From the NCBI GenBank assembly GCA_050948665.1, contig JBMNEH010000001.1:1922001-1986000 (forward strand): a stretch of 64,000 nt of DNA. The letters run 5' to 3'. The position numbers and the translations under genes were made by a program. The notes beneath the pieces are model-generated. The model ran no database searches, was not told the DNA's origin, and worked only from the letters and a program-made list of their open reading frames with translations. Below are positions 1-9,002 of the stretch, piece by piece. Source of the stretch: JBMNEH01 sp050948665 (GTDB lineage Bacteria; Bacillota; Clostridia; Christensenellales; UMGS416). Within the stretch, counting starts at the first letter, position 1, and each line of letters starts with the position of its first letter.

Positions 1-121
1 CTGACCCGTCGCCCGATTATCGGACCCTTGTCCACGGAAGTGACCCGGATGGCTTTCCGGCAATCTCCCGCTTCATCCCGTTCAGGATTCTGCTGCCCTT
101 TTGCCAGCAACGATGCAAACT

Positions 122-157
122 GCAGCCTGCCCATAATACAGGAAACGGGCAGGCTGC
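122..157. terminator. Perfect 11-bp inverted repeat downstream of the ABC exporter
   Basis: GCAGCCTGCCC (122-132) is matched by its exact complement at 147-157 across a 14-nt loop. It lies about 60 bp past the stop of the minus-strand ABC gene, so it probably ends that transcript or stabilises its 3' end. There is no T-run directly after the stem on either strand, so it is not a classical intrinsic terminator. The 216 bp left of the ABC stop hold no convincing gene; 180-235 is AT-rich. Confidence 0.5.
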
Positions 158-216
158 GCAAGATTCCGGAGAAATTTCTCTATATCTTATATATATTTTT
201 CATTATTTTGTGCATT

Positions 217-2001
217 TTATACATATTTTTCTTCTTCCTCCTCTTCCGTCGCCGGGTTTTCTCTCGCTGCAGTGTCATCCTTGGATAATTGCTCCCCGGC
301 AAGCCTGGCGAAGAAACCGCCTCTTTGAATCAGGTCGTCGAATTTACCCTCCTCAGCAACCTTTCCGTTCTGGAGAACCAGTATGTGATCCGCCTTCCGA
401 ACGGTCGTAAGGCGATGAGCAATCACCAAAATAGTGCGGGTTCCTGCCAATTTATCAATGGAATCCTGTATCTGCGCCTCTGTCTCGGTATCTACGGAGG
501 AGGTCGCTTCATCCAATATCAGTACCGGCGTTTTTCGCAGAATTGCCCGTGCGATCGAGATTCTCTGCTTCTGTCCGCCGGAAAGACGAAGGCCTCTCTC
601 ACCCACAAGGGTATCATATCCCATTGGCATGACCCTTATAAAGCCATCCGCACCGGCGGCAACCGCGGCCTCCCGTATCTCCTCGGGAGTCGCCTCAGGC
701 ACACCGTAAGCAATGTTCTCGGCGACGGTACCGTGGAAGAGAAACACATCCTGCAGTACTATGGATATCTGCCTTCGAAGAGAGGCAAGAGTCAACCCCC
801 TGATATCTTTTCCATCCAGCAGTATCTGCCCAGAAACCGGGTCAAAAAAACGTTCGATCAGTGAACAGATCGTACTTTTCCCCACACCAGTCGGGCCGAC
901 CAATGCCAACATTTGCCCCGGGCGGGCCGTAAAGGAAACATCCTGCAGCACAGGCTCGGAAGGATCATAGTGGAAGGTCACATGAGAAAACGTTACTTCT
1001 CCCCGACACTCCGCAATCTCCTCGGCGTCAGGGGCATCGGTAATTTCAGATTCGGCGTCCAGTATCTCAAATACACGGATCGCACCGGCATATGCCATCT
1101 GCACATCCTCCACCAAACGGGCCAGCACCGCCAGAGGAGCGTAAAAAAGGGATAAGTACATCATAAAGCCCACGATATCCGAGACGGACATCTCTCCCCT
1201 AAGAGAAAGCAGTCCCCCCAGTCCGACCACGATCACGGTACCCATGGAGGTCAGGAACTCCACCGAGGGATGGAAAAGGGCGTTGACGAAATTGGCATGG
1301 ATATTCACCCGGGCATACTCCTCCCGGCGAGCATCCATACCCATGTACTCCCTCTCCTCCTGCCCGAAAGCCTGGATCTCCCGCATACCCGACAGTTTTT
1401 CCTGCATCGCGCCGCTTAACTCCCCGAACACCTTCTGGTTGATACGAAACAACGGCGCTACCTTTTTTGAGAATCGGCTGCCTACCCATACCACCAGCGG
1501 CACTGGTATAAGGGTTATCAGCGCAAGCACGGGATTGATGACAAAAAGCATCACGCCTACCGAGAGTATAACCAATACATTGCTGCATAGATCGGGCAGG
1601 GCATGGGCGATCAGGATTTCCAGCTGCCGGGTGTCGTTCAGCGCTCTTGCCATGATTTGTCCTGTCTGTTTATCCTGATAATACCTCATGGAAAGAGTTT
1701 GCAGCTTATCATACACCATCAGCGTCAGATCAGAGACAAACCTCCAAGCCGCCAGATGACTCACCGACATGTTTAAAAAGCGGCAGAAAGCCCGCAGCAG
1801 GTAGGCGGACGACAGCACCGCCACAAAAATCAGCAGCGCCTTCGGGGTCAGCGTTTTTATCTCCATTGAGGCGATCAGACGGCGGATGATTTCCGGTGTG
1901 ACAAGGTTCAGCAAAGCAGCGCCCAGCACCCCCAGGGCAGCAATGGCAATCTTTCCCCAATGCTTCCTGGCCATGATCAACAGGCGGTAACCAAGCTTCA
2001 T
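217..2001 (-). CDS. ABC-type exporter half-transporter (fused membrane and ATPase domains)
   Basis: A 594-residue half-ABC transporter of the multidrug/lipid exporter (MsbA/LmrA-like) type, expected to dimerise in the cytoplasmic membrane and use ATP to export a hydrophobic substrate. The N-terminal ~320 residues form the six-helix exporter domain. The C-terminal ~240 form the ATPase, with Walker A GPTGVGKST, signature LSGGQKQR, Walker B LILDEATSS and the H-loop in IAHRL. The tail ends in a run of glutamates. The start is set at 2001 because GGAGG lies 6 nt upstream; a longer reading to 2022 has no ribosome site. It follows the aldo/keto reductase stop by one base, so the genes are translationally linked. 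No second half-transporter is adjacent, so a homodimer is likely. The substrate cannot be told from the sequence. Confidence 0.9.
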   Translation of the reverse strand: MKLGYRLLIMARKHWGKIAIAALGVLGAALLNLVTPEIIRRLIASMEIKTLTPKALLIFVAVLSSAYLLRAFCRFLNMSVSHLAAWRFVSDLTLMVYDKLQTLSMRYYQDKQTGQIMARALNDTRQLEILIAHALPDLCSNVLVILSVGVMLFVINPVLALITLIPVPLVVWVGSRFSKKVAPLFRINQKVFGELSGAMQEKLSGMREIQAFGQEEREYMGMDARREEYARVNIHANFVNALFHPSVEFLTSMGTVIVVGLGGLLSLRGEMSVSDIVGFMMYLSLFYAPLAVLARLVEDVQMAYAGAIRVFEILDAESEITDAPDAEEIAECRGEVTFSHVTFHYDPSEPVLQDVSFTARPGQMLALVGPTGVGKSTICSLIERFFDPVSGQILLDGKDIRGLTLASLRRQISIVLQDVFLFHGTVAENIAYGVPEATPEEIREAAVAAGADGFIRVMPMGYDTLVGERGLRLSGGQKQRISIARAILRKTPVLILDEATSSVDTETEAQIQDSIDKLAGTRTILVIAHRLTTVRKADHILVLQNGKVAEEGKFDDLIQRGGFFARLAGEQLSKDDTAARENPATEEEEEEKYV

Positions 2002-2002
2002 T

Positions 2003-2953
2003 CTATCCCTCCAGGAAAGCAATTTGTTCAGGCGTCAGTTTTCGCTCCAACACTTCTATATTCTCTTCCAGCGCCTCCCGGCGCCGGGTGGAAAATATGG
2101 GGAATACATTCATGGGCGATGCCAAGGTATACGCCAGCGCTACCTGGTTGGCCGTCATTCCCAGATTCCCCGCCAGCTCCTCCGCACGGGCAAGGCGGCG
2201 AAAATTAATCGGATCATGGAAAGCTTTCGACGCAAAGGGGCCCAGTATCTCCCTTGCCTTTTCCGGCTCGTCGGGACGAAATCTGCCAGAGAAAAAGCCG
2301 GACGCCAGAGAGGAATACGCAAACACCGGCGTTTGCGTGCTGACATACCATTCTCTTTCCTCAGCCATGGCTTCCCCTGTCAGTGTGACGCAACGCCAGC
2401 CCCAGGGATCCCGCACCGTCACGGCCAGTGAATATTGCGGGCTTGACAGCGTAAAGGACGTCAGCCTTTTTTCCCTGGCGTATTCATTGGCCTCCCTGAT
2501 ACGAGCAGCTGTCCAGTTAGATCCGCCATACGCCCCGATTCTTCCCTGCTCCTTCAGGCTGTGAAGCAGCTCCACGATCGTCCCAACGGGCTGAGTGGGG
2601 TCATCCCTGTGGAGAAGGTACAGTTCCACCCGTTTGCGTCCCAGTTTGGCAAATGAAGTGGAAAGATCGCTCATTAAATCATAGGGAGTGACCCGTTCCC
2701 GCCAAGATGTGGGGTGGCAGCCCTTTGTCAGGACATTCACCTCCTCCTCCAATCCCCTGCGCCGTATCCAGTCTCCGAGGGCGGCTTCGCTGTCCCCATA
2801 CACAGCCGCTGTATCAAATGTATTGATCCCGGCGGCAAACACAGCGTCCAGTATTTCATCGGCGGGCTTGCCCTGGTTCATGGGCGCGAATGCGGTACCG
2901 AAGACCAACCGGGAAACCGGCAGTTTCAGCCCCTCTATTCTTGCGTATTCCAT
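2003..2953 (-). CDS. Aldo/keto reductase
   Basis: A 316-residue NAD(P)H-dependent aldo/keto reductase with a single TIM barrel. Visible marks are the N-terminal FGTAFAP strand, the FDTAAVYGDSE segment carrying the catalytic Asp and Tyr, VNVLTKGC with the catalytic Lys, the LYLLHRDDP segment with the active-site His, and a C-terminal NQVALAYTLA helix. The start at 2953 has an AGAGGA ribosome site. It overlaps the tail of the upstream dehydrogenase and ends one base before the ABC gene, so the three form one operon. Gfo/Idh dehydrogenases and aldo/keto reductases often work together on sugars or inositols in gut Clostridia. That pairing is an inference here; no substrate can be named. Confidence 0.88.
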   Translation of the reverse strand: MEYARIEGLKLPVSRLVFGTAFAPMNQGKPADEILDAVFAAGINTFDTAAVYGDSEAALGDWIRRRGLEEEVNVLTKGCHPTSWRERVTPYDLMSDLSTSFAKLGRKRVELYLLHRDDPTQPVGTIVELLHSLKEQGRIGAYGGSNWTAARIREANEYAREKRLTSFTLSSPQYSLAVTVRDPWGWRCVTLTGEAMAEEREWYVSTQTPVFAYSSLASGFFSGRFRPDEPEKAREILGPFASKAFHDPINFRRLARAEELAGNLGMTANQVALAYTLASPMNVFPIFSTRRREALEENIEVLERKLTPEQIAFLEG

Positions 2954-4010
2954 CTTTCTTCCTCTCTTTGTGTGTCAGCCGTTTTCTGGGCCGGACAGCG
3001 ATTCTCCCTGCCTCCAGCGTATGCCGCAAAGACATCGCCATATCGGGTACGGTCCAGCACATCCCGCAATATTGCGGAAAAGTAAGGAGTACCGACCTTC
3101 CCCGCGGCATCCAGGAAATACTCCCCTTCGCCATCGGCAATATACAGCCTCTCGCCGCCGCCTCGGGCAATATCAACATATTTCCGCATCTCGATATATC
3201 CTTCGGTGCAGAGGACCAGCGTCCGTCCGTCGCCCCAGGCGGACAGGCCGGGCGGGGTGAACCAATCCACCCTGCAGTAGCCGGATACGCCTCCGGGCGA
3301 CAGCAGGTTCATCTCTCCGAAATCCTCCAGCCCAGGATACTGCGGATGATGCAGATTCACCGCCCTGGCGTACCGCACCTCCTCGGTTTCTATTCCGGCA
3401 TAGGCAAGAAACTGCTCTGCCTGATGGCATCCGATATCCGCCAGGATCCCGCTGTACCGGTGCTTTTGAAAAAAACCACGGCTCCCGCGTTTCCGGCGAA
3501 AGCCGGTGGGGACCCCAACCTATGATCTGTATCACTTTCCCGAGCGCACCGGTTCGCAGGATCTCTCCTGCCCACATCCCGGCCTCGATGTGCAGCCGTT
3601 CGGAGTAGTACACATAATACTTCCGTCCGGTAGCTCTCACGGAGGTTTCGATGGCGTCGGCTTGTGAAAGCGTGATAAACGGCGCCTTGTCACAAAGAAA
3701 TCCTTGCCCGCCTCCATACATTGAACCGCCCATCCGGCGCGGTCGACCGGTATGGCGGCACAGACTGCCAGCTGAACGCTTTCGTCTCCCATCAGCGCGT
3801 CCGGGGAAAAGTACGTCCTTGCCTCGGGGAATATCCTTTGAAAGACGGCAACCTTCCCCGGGTCTTCATCCCATACACCTGCGATCTCCCCCGCCTGCCT
3901 GTGTCAACGCACCGCACATACCGCAGATATGACCATGCGCCAGCCCCAATGCTGCTGCCCGCACTGCGCCCCGGGGAACGGTAGCCGGCGAGGTTCGTAT
4001 CGCTTCTCAA
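2935..4010 (-). pseudogene. Gfo/Idh/MocA-family oxidoreductase, broken by three single-base indels
   Basis: Reading across three frames restores an NAD(P)-dependent sugar dehydrogenase of about 350 residues. It begins near a LGLAHGHICGMCGAL segment (Rossmann start) and continues with an FLCDKAPF segment holding the Asp-Lys dyad, YYSERLH, and a C-terminal half with VDWFTPPGLSAWGDGRT. Frame breaks lie near 3893 (GGGGG where four G restore the frame), 3697 (one base missing in the Val-Asp-Lys triplets) and 3472 (a run of seven T where six restore the frame). The N-terminal start is uncertain; a TTG at 4010 follows a GGGAGG site. It is first in the operon with the aldo/keto reductase and ABC exporter. 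Homopolymer indels could be sequencing errors, but the long essential genes nearby are clean. Confidence 0.8.
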
Positions 4011-4036
4011 GCGTATCGATCCTTTCCTCCCGTGAA

Positions 4037-4061
4037 AGAAAAGCGGCGGTTAAACCGCCGC
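4037..4061 (-). terminator. Intrinsic terminator of the ureidoglycolate-lyase-like gene
   Basis: On the minus strand GCGGCGG and CCGCCGC pair around a short A/T loop (4043-4061), followed by TTTTCTTT. It starts 12 bp past the stop of the gene ending at 4073, and so separates it from the dehydrogenase operon. Confidence 0.8.
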
Positions 4062-4072
4062 CACAACAAGTC

Positions 4073-4576
4073 TTATCCGATGACCTCCACCTGCTCCTCC
4101 TCGGACAGCATTTTAAAGACAATGTCGTTTCCGAAGGTTCGCTCCGTCAGCATGATGAGAATATGGGCTTCCGGCTTGCTGCAGAATTGGGTCCCATGGA
4201 TGATGTAGCTGTTCAACCTGACAAATGTACCCTTAGGGATACGAAAAGCACGCAGATTCTCGGTAGACAACTCCCGGCGGTAAAGCGTACCCACGTAGAT
4301 CACAATATCGTCGTCCAAGGGCAGCATACCCTCGCAGGTATTCCTGTGGTACTCCAGAAAGCGTATGACACGCTTGTCCTGTTTTTTTACCGTAGCCACC
4401 GAAATGGTGGGCAGGGCAGCGGGGGAGAAATGCATGTAAATCAAATCGGGAGCAAACCCTCCCGCACCGTTAATGGATGCCGCGGCAATCGCCTCATTGT
4501 CCACCAGGCTTTGGTATACACCGAATTTCCGAAAAGACTCCGGGGACAGTTCTTCAACGGGAATGTTTTTCATCAT
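4073..4576 (-). CDS. Ureidoglycolate lyase-like cupin protein
   Basis: A 167-residue single-domain cupin resembling the ureidoglycolate lyase (AllA) family, which in true members splits ureidoglycolate into glyoxylate and urea during allantoin breakdown. The family look comes from an EYHRNTCEGMLPLDDD segment, a FRIPKGTFVRLNSYIIHG segment carrying a His, and the ERTFGNDIVFKML strand near the end. The start at 4576 is chosen because GGAGGT lies 7 nt upstream; 47 further in-frame codons upstream have no ribosome site. A TATAAT box at 4608-4613 could serve as its -10, with no good -35. No other allantoin genes are nearby, so the true substrate is open. Confidence 0.7.
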   Translation of the reverse strand: MMKNIPVEELSPESFRKFGVYQSLVDNEAIAAASINGAGGFAPDLIYMHFSPAALPTISVATVKKQDKRVIRFLEYHRNTCEGMLPLDDDIVIYVGTLYRRELSTENLRAFRIPKGTFVRLNSYIIHGTQFCSKPEAHILIMLTERTFGNDIVFKMLSEEEQVEVIG

Positions 4577-4721
4577 ATACCTCCAAGACCATATCCGTGA
4601 TACCGTTATTATACATCCCACTGTCTGTCCATTACCAGTAAGAAGACTTCCAATTTTTCTTCGGAATTTTCCTTGAGTTACACAAAACTCCCGTTTTTCG
4701 CGGAGATTGTGTTTCAAAAAC

Positions 4722-6167
4722 TTACCGGGGGATCTGGGAGAAGGCAGGAGTGTAACGGTATTCCGTCAGCGTCATTGTGATCGTACCAGACTGGATACCC
4801 CGAATAACGGAGAATACCAGAACATCTCCGGGAGAATGGGAATTCAATATCCCGGTGACTTCATCTCCCGTGAAGACCGCCACACCGTCCACGGCGGTGA
4901 TGCAATCCGCTATCTCGAATCCGGCTCTGGCAGCATCGGAGCCTTCATCCAAATCAAAGACGTAGACACCTGTCTGGTTGACCCGGTACAAACGGGCCAT
5001 CTGGCTGGTGGTGATATCCAGAAAAGTGAAGCCGGGGCGAATCCGTCCGGAAATGTACCCCTTTTCCATCAGTTCCTCCACGATCCCTTTGACAATGTTG
5101 GAGGGGATCGCGTAACCGAGTCCCTCTAACTCCGTACCCACGGTCTTAGCTTCCACGATGCCGATCAGCTCGCCCCTGTCGTTAAAGAGTCCGCCGCCCG
5201 AGTTCCCGGGGTTAATAGCCGCATTTGTCTGCAGCAGCACTCGGGTCGTATCACCCACTGTCATCTCCCGGCCCACGGCGGAGATAATACCATCCGTTAC
5301 GGTTCCGCCGAGAGTCCCTAACGGGTTGCCGATTGCCACCACATAATCACCGGGAACCAGCGTATCCGAGTCGCCGAAGGTAGCGGGCGTTAGCCCCTCA
5401 GTATCGATCTTCAGTACTGCCAGGTCAGATTCCGGGTCGGAGCCTATCAGCGCGGCCGTATAGATCTCCTTATTGTTCAGACGCACGGCAATGGTGCTGG
5501 CATCCTCGATCACGTGGTGGTTGGTGACAATATAGCCCCCGGAGGTGAGGATCACCCCGCTGCCGGCGCTCTCCGATACTGAGGCTCCTCCCCAGTAGCT
5601 GGCAGTTACGATTTGTGTCTGAATCTCCACAACAGAATCCAGATTTTTCGCGGCAATACCTCTGGCGTCCAGTGTTTCCCCTCCCTCCTCCGCAATCTGC
5701 AGCGGAGAAGCGGTTTCCTCAGGAGCTGGAACATCGGTAACGGCCGGCGCTTCCGTAGTGACGCTTTCATCTGTAAAGCCGGTAGAAAATGCGGAACCGG
5801 CGGAGGAAATCGATTCCGTCGCAGCAGGCAAAGCAATCTGAAGGGCAGCTCTCCGTGCCAACCAACTGCCGAAGAAGCCGATCAACCCTGCCGCTACCAG
5901 GCCCACAGCCAGCCATATTCGAAGACCGCCCCTGCTTTTCTTGGGAGGCTGAGGGGGAATGGGCGGCGGGGATGCGCCGGTACTGTCCCCGGTATGGTAG
6001 TAATAAGTATAAGACCCTGAAGCCGCATTGATCTCCTCACGGGGAGCCCCGTCATCCGTCTTCACGGTCTGTTCTTTCGCGGTATCTTCCGTCCCTGCGG
6101 CCGATGTCCAGGTGGGACCATCCTTCTCCGGATTCGCGCGGTAACCGTCATTTTTATAATCGTTCAT
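4722..6167 (-). CDS. HtrA/DegP-like membrane-anchored serine protease with PDZ domain
   Basis: A 481-residue envelope protease that degrades or refolds damaged exported proteins. Residues 1-80 are a Pro/Ser/Thr-rich cytoplasmic segment, about 82-107 a single membrane span, and about 110-165 a Thr/Glu-rich linker. The trypsin-like domain carries the triad His218 (TNHHVI), Asp248 (ESDLAVLKI) and Ser323 (NPGNSGGGLF). One PDZ domain follows (about 375-475). This is the standard Bacillota HtrA layout. The start at 6167 has an AAGGAGG site. A 14-bp palindrome lies just upstream of that site. It is downstream of radC on the same strand but has its own leader, so it may be a separate stress-responsive unit. 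Confidence 0.93.
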   Translation of the reverse strand: MNDYKNDGYRANPEKDGPTWTSAAGTEDTAKEQTVKTDDGAPREEINAASGSYTYYYHTGDSTGASPPPIPPQPPKKSRGGLRIWLAVGLVAAGLIGFFGSWLARRAALQIALPAATESISSAGSAFSTGFTDESVTTEAPAVTDVPAPEETASPLQIAEEGGETLDARGIAAKNLDSVVEIQTQIVTASYWGGASVSESAGSGVILTSGGYIVTNHHVIEDASTIAVRLNNKEIYTAALIGSDPESDLAVLKIDTEGLTPATFGDSDTLVPGDYVVAIGNPLGTLGGTVTDGIISAVGREMTVGDTTRVLLQTNAAINPGNSGGGLFNDRGELIGIVEAKTVGTELEGLGYAIPSNIVKGIVEELMEKGYISGRIRPGFTFLDITTSQMARLYRVNQTGVYVFDLDEGSDAARAGFEIADCITAVDGVAVFTGDEVTGILNSHSPGDVLVFSVIRGIQSGTITMTLTEYRYTPAFSQIPR

Positions 6168-6185
6168 TGCGACTGCCTCCTTATC

Positions 6186-6199
6186 ATTGATTAATCAAT
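6186..6199. promoter_or_regulatory. 14-bp palindrome in the htrA leader, possible operator
   Basis: ATTGATTAATCAAT is perfectly self-complementary. It sits between an AT-rich stretch that could hold the htrA -10 region and the htrA ribosome site. A dimeric repressor or response regulator could bind here. No match to a known operator is claimed. Confidence 0.35.
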
Positions 6200-6264
6200 A
6201 TAAATATGCGCTCCGTTGATGAAAAAGACATGAACCCGGAATGAAATAAGTATGAAACCGGGTG

Positions 6265-6975
6265 TCAGATCCGGGTTCCCAGCGAAGAGCGTATGTCCTG
6301 TATCAGTCCCTGCCCGTTAAAGCTGAAGAAGTCCTCGCCGGAAAAAATCATATGGTCCAGTACCGGTATACCGATACCATCCAATACGGAAATCATTCGC
6401 CTAGTAAACTGCACATCCTCCGCGGATGGCTCCGCCTTTCCGCCCGGATGGTTATGAGCAAACACAACTGCCGCGCAGCCGGACCGGAGTGCCGTTGCCA
6501 CCAATCTTTGCGGATCTACCCGGGTTTCCGTCGCAGTGCCCTCCGCTACACATTCGCTTTGAAGCAGCCGCTGCGCCGCATCCAGGCAGAGCAGATAAAA
6601 ACATTCCCCCTTCCTGTCTTGGAACAGCGGGCCGAGATATGCCGCGATCTGTAACGGTGTGCACATTTCCATCTGCGACGGCTGTTCTTCCAAGCGGAGC
6701 CTTGTATGCAGCGGCAGTATCATTTCAAGAAGAGAAGCGGTATGCTCCCCCACTCCCTCTACCAACATAAGCTCCTCCCGGGAAGCGGAAAAAACACCCC
6801 GCAGGGAACCAAACCGCCCCAACAGGGTATGAGCCAGGACATTGGTATCCTTCCGTGGCACAGCATAGAAAAGCAGCAGCTCCAACACCTCGTGGGGGGC
6901 GAAGCCTTCCAGACCTTGCCGGAGAAAGCGTTCTTTCATCCGGCTGCGATGACCCCGGTGGGGCTGTCCGTCCAT
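6265..6975 (-). CDS. radC: RadC family protein (JAB/MPN domain)
   Basis: A 236-residue protein with an N-terminal helix-hairpin-helix region (about 1-85) and a C-terminal JAB/MPN metalloprotease-fold domain. The metal site is visible as FAHNHPGG followed by PSAED, the HxHPxG...S..D motif. RadC proteins are widespread; a role in DNA repair was proposed historically but the biochemical activity remains unclear. It starts 3 bp past the end of the second nucleoside permease, so it is probably co-transcribed with the transporter. A weak CCCGG/CCGGG hairpin follows at about 6230-6260. Confidence 0.9.
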   Translation of the reverse strand: MDGQPHRGHRSRMKERFLRQGLEGFAPHEVLELLLFYAVPRKDTNVLAHTLLGRFGSLRGVFSASREELMLVEGVGEHTASLLEMILPLHTRLRLEEQPSQMEMCTPLQIAAYLGPLFQDRKGECFYLLCLDAAQRLLQSECVAEGTATETRVDPQRLVATALRSGCAAVVFAHNHPGGKAEPSAEDVQFTRRMISVLDGIGIPVLDHMIFSGEDFFSFNGQGLIQDIRSSLGTRI

Positions 6976-6978
6976 ACG

Positions 6979-7923
6979 TTATCGCGCCTCCCTGTCATAA
7001 GGCATTGATAAAGCGGCCGGCGCTGCCACGACCTTCCGGTCTTTGCCTCCAAACCGGCCGGTTACTACGATAAGCACCAACACTGTCGCAATATAGGGTA
7101 ACATGGAGAAAAAGGCGATGGGTACATTCACCCCCAGCGCCTGAAGGCGGAAACCCAGTATGGAAATAAAACCGAACAGATAGCTTCCCAAAATTGTCCT
7201 GAGCGGTTTCCAGGTAGCGAAGATTACCAATGCCACGGCGATCCATCCCTGGCCGGCAGTGATGGTATCCACCCAGGTGGAGTTATACGCAAGGGAAAGA
7301 TAGGCACCTCCCAATCCGCAAAGCGCCCCGCTGATGAGCGTCGCGCCGTAACGAATCGCATTGACATGAATGCCCGCAGCGTCGGCTGCGCCGGGATTTT
7401 CCCCCACTGCCCGAAGCTTCATACCCAACCGGGTGCGAGTGAATACGAACCAGCAGAGGATCACCAGCAATATCGACAGATATACCAGCAGATTTTGGCT
7501 GAAAAAGGCCTCGCCCAATACCGGGATCTTGCTGAGCAGGGGGATTTCCATTCCCTGAAAACCGGCCGCCCGGGTAACGCCCACATATTTTCCGCCGATA
7601 AAGTTAGCCAGACCAACGCCGAATATGGTCAGCGCCAGACCGGACACCACTTGATTGGCTTTTAAAGAGATACATAAAACACTATGGATCAAGGCTATGG
7701 CCGCGCCGGCCAGCACAGCCGCCAGCACCCCCAGCAACAGAGAAGAGGTGGCTTGCACTGCCGTAAACCCGGCAATGGCCCCCACGATCATCATGCCCTC
7801 CACACCAAGGTTGGACACCCCCGATTTCTCGTTGATAATGGCGCCAAGGGAGGCGATCAGCATTGCTGTTCCCGCGGAAACGGTCGCCGCCAGTGTGCTT
7901 GAGATAAAATCGAGTATATTCAT
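6979..7923 (-). CDS. Nucleoside-type ABC transporter permease (NupQ/YufQ-like)
   Basis: A 314-residue hydrophobic permease of the branched-chain/monosaccharide permease superfamily, in the subgroup found with BMP (PnrA-like) nucleoside-binding proteins. Marks are the NEKSGVSNLGVEGMM segment near the N-terminus and the RAVGENPGAADAAGI coupling loop. Its start overlaps the stop of the upstream permease by 4 nt, so the two are translationally coupled. With the partner permease and the double ATPase it would import purine or other nucleosides. The substrate-binding lipoprotein is not in this cluster. Confidence 0.9.
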   Translation of the reverse strand: MNILDFISSTLAATVSAGTAMLIASLGAIINEKSGVSNLGVEGMMIVGAIAGFTAVQATSSLLLGVLAAVLAGAAIALIHSVLCISLKANQVVSGLALTIFGVGLANFIGGKYVGVTRAAGFQGMEIPLLSKIPVLGEAFFSQNLLVYLSILLVILCWFVFTRTRLGMKLRAVGENPGAADAAGIHVNAIRYGATLISGALCGLGGAYLSLAYNSTWVDTITAGQGWIAVALVIFATWKPLRTILGSYLFGFISILGFRLQALGVNVPIAFFSMLPYIATVLVLIVVTGRFGGKDRKVVAAPAALSMPYDREAR

Positions 7924-9002
7924 GCCTTTTTCTCCTCCCGGCGTTTCACGACCAGCTTATACCGGGTAACAAAGTCCAGACCGAGAACAAAAAACAAAAT
8001 AACTCCTTCGATGACTTGGGACAGCGCAGCAGATATGCCCATAGCCCGGAGGTATACGCCGCCGGTAAGCAGCGCGCCCATCAGCAGGGACATAGCCACC
8101 AGCGCCACAGGATTCAATCGGGCCAGCCATGCAATGATGACGGCTGTAAACCCGTAGCCGCCGGATATGCCGCTCTCGATTCGCTGGGAAACACCTGCTA
8201 GCTCGCTTACTCCAGCCAGCCCGGCAATGGCGCCGGAAACGGCCATTACAACCAATATCTGCGATGTCACATTCATGCCGGCATAGCGGGCGGCTTTGGG
8301 GCTTTCCCCGATTGCCCGCACCTCATACCCCCACTTGCTCCAGTTGATGAATACGGCGAACAACACCACAAGTATCACACCCACAAGTAAACCAAGGTGG
8401 ATATCTGTACCCGGCAGTTTTGGGAACCAGCCGTTTTTCGATATCTGCGCAGCCATGGGGAAGGCCTTCTGCGCTGGATCTCTCCACGGGCCCGTAATCA
8501 GATACTGCAGCCATAAAGCGGCCACGTAATTGAGCATCAGGGTGATGATGGTCTCATTCACGCCCCAAAGCGCCCGGGGCGCAGCCGCCAGCAGTCCCCA
8601 AAGCGCTCCGGCTGCCATGCCGGCCGTCATCATCAGAGGGATCAGCAGATATGCCGGCAATGCGGGGAACAGCATGCAAATGCCGGTAGCGGCAAAGGCG
8701 CCCATAGCAATTTGCCCTTCCGCGCCGATATTCCAAAGCTTCATTTTAAAGGCGACGGCTACGCCCACTGATGTAATAATCAGAGGGGTAGACTTGGCGA
8801 TCGTATCCAATATGCCATATTCCGTAAATATCGGGTTGATAAACATGGTTTTCAGGATCTGCGCCAGCTTCTCCCCATAACCAAGCGCCCATAAAAGCAG
8901 GGCCGATACCCCTACAGAGACAGCCAGCGCAAGCAGTCTCATCCCAAGGATCGAGCCGGAGGTCCCCTCCATCCTTTTCTCAAAAGTGACTGTATATTTC
9001 AT
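7920..9002 (-). CDS. Nucleoside-type ABC transporter permease (NupP/YufP-like)
   Basis: A 360-residue inner-membrane permease, the larger partner in BMP-type nucleoside importers. It shows the KLWNIGAEGQIAMGA segment near residue 90 and the RAIGESPKAARYAGM coupling loop, plus about eight to ten hydrophobic spans. It overlaps the end of the ATPase gene by 23 nt and the next permease by 4 nt, the tight packing of the B. subtilis nupNOPQ and Streptococcus cognates. Confidence 0.9.
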   Translation of the reverse strand: MKYTVTFEKRMEGTSGSILGMRLLALAVSVGVSALLLWALGYGEKLAQILKTMFINPIFTEYGILDTIAKSTPLIITSVGVAVAFKMKLWNIGAEGQIAMGAFAATGICMLFPALPAYLLIPLMMTAGMAAGALWGLLAAAPRALWGVNETIITLMLNYVAALWLQYLITGPWRDPAQKAFPMAAQISKNGWFPKLPGTDIHLGLLVGVILVVLFAVFINWSKWGYEVRAIGESPKAARYAGMNVTSQILVVMAVSGAIAGLAGVSELAGVSQRIESGISGGYGFTAVIIAWLARLNPVALVAMSLLMGALLTGGVYLRAMGISAALSQVIEGVILFFVLGLDFVTRYKLVVKRREEKKA

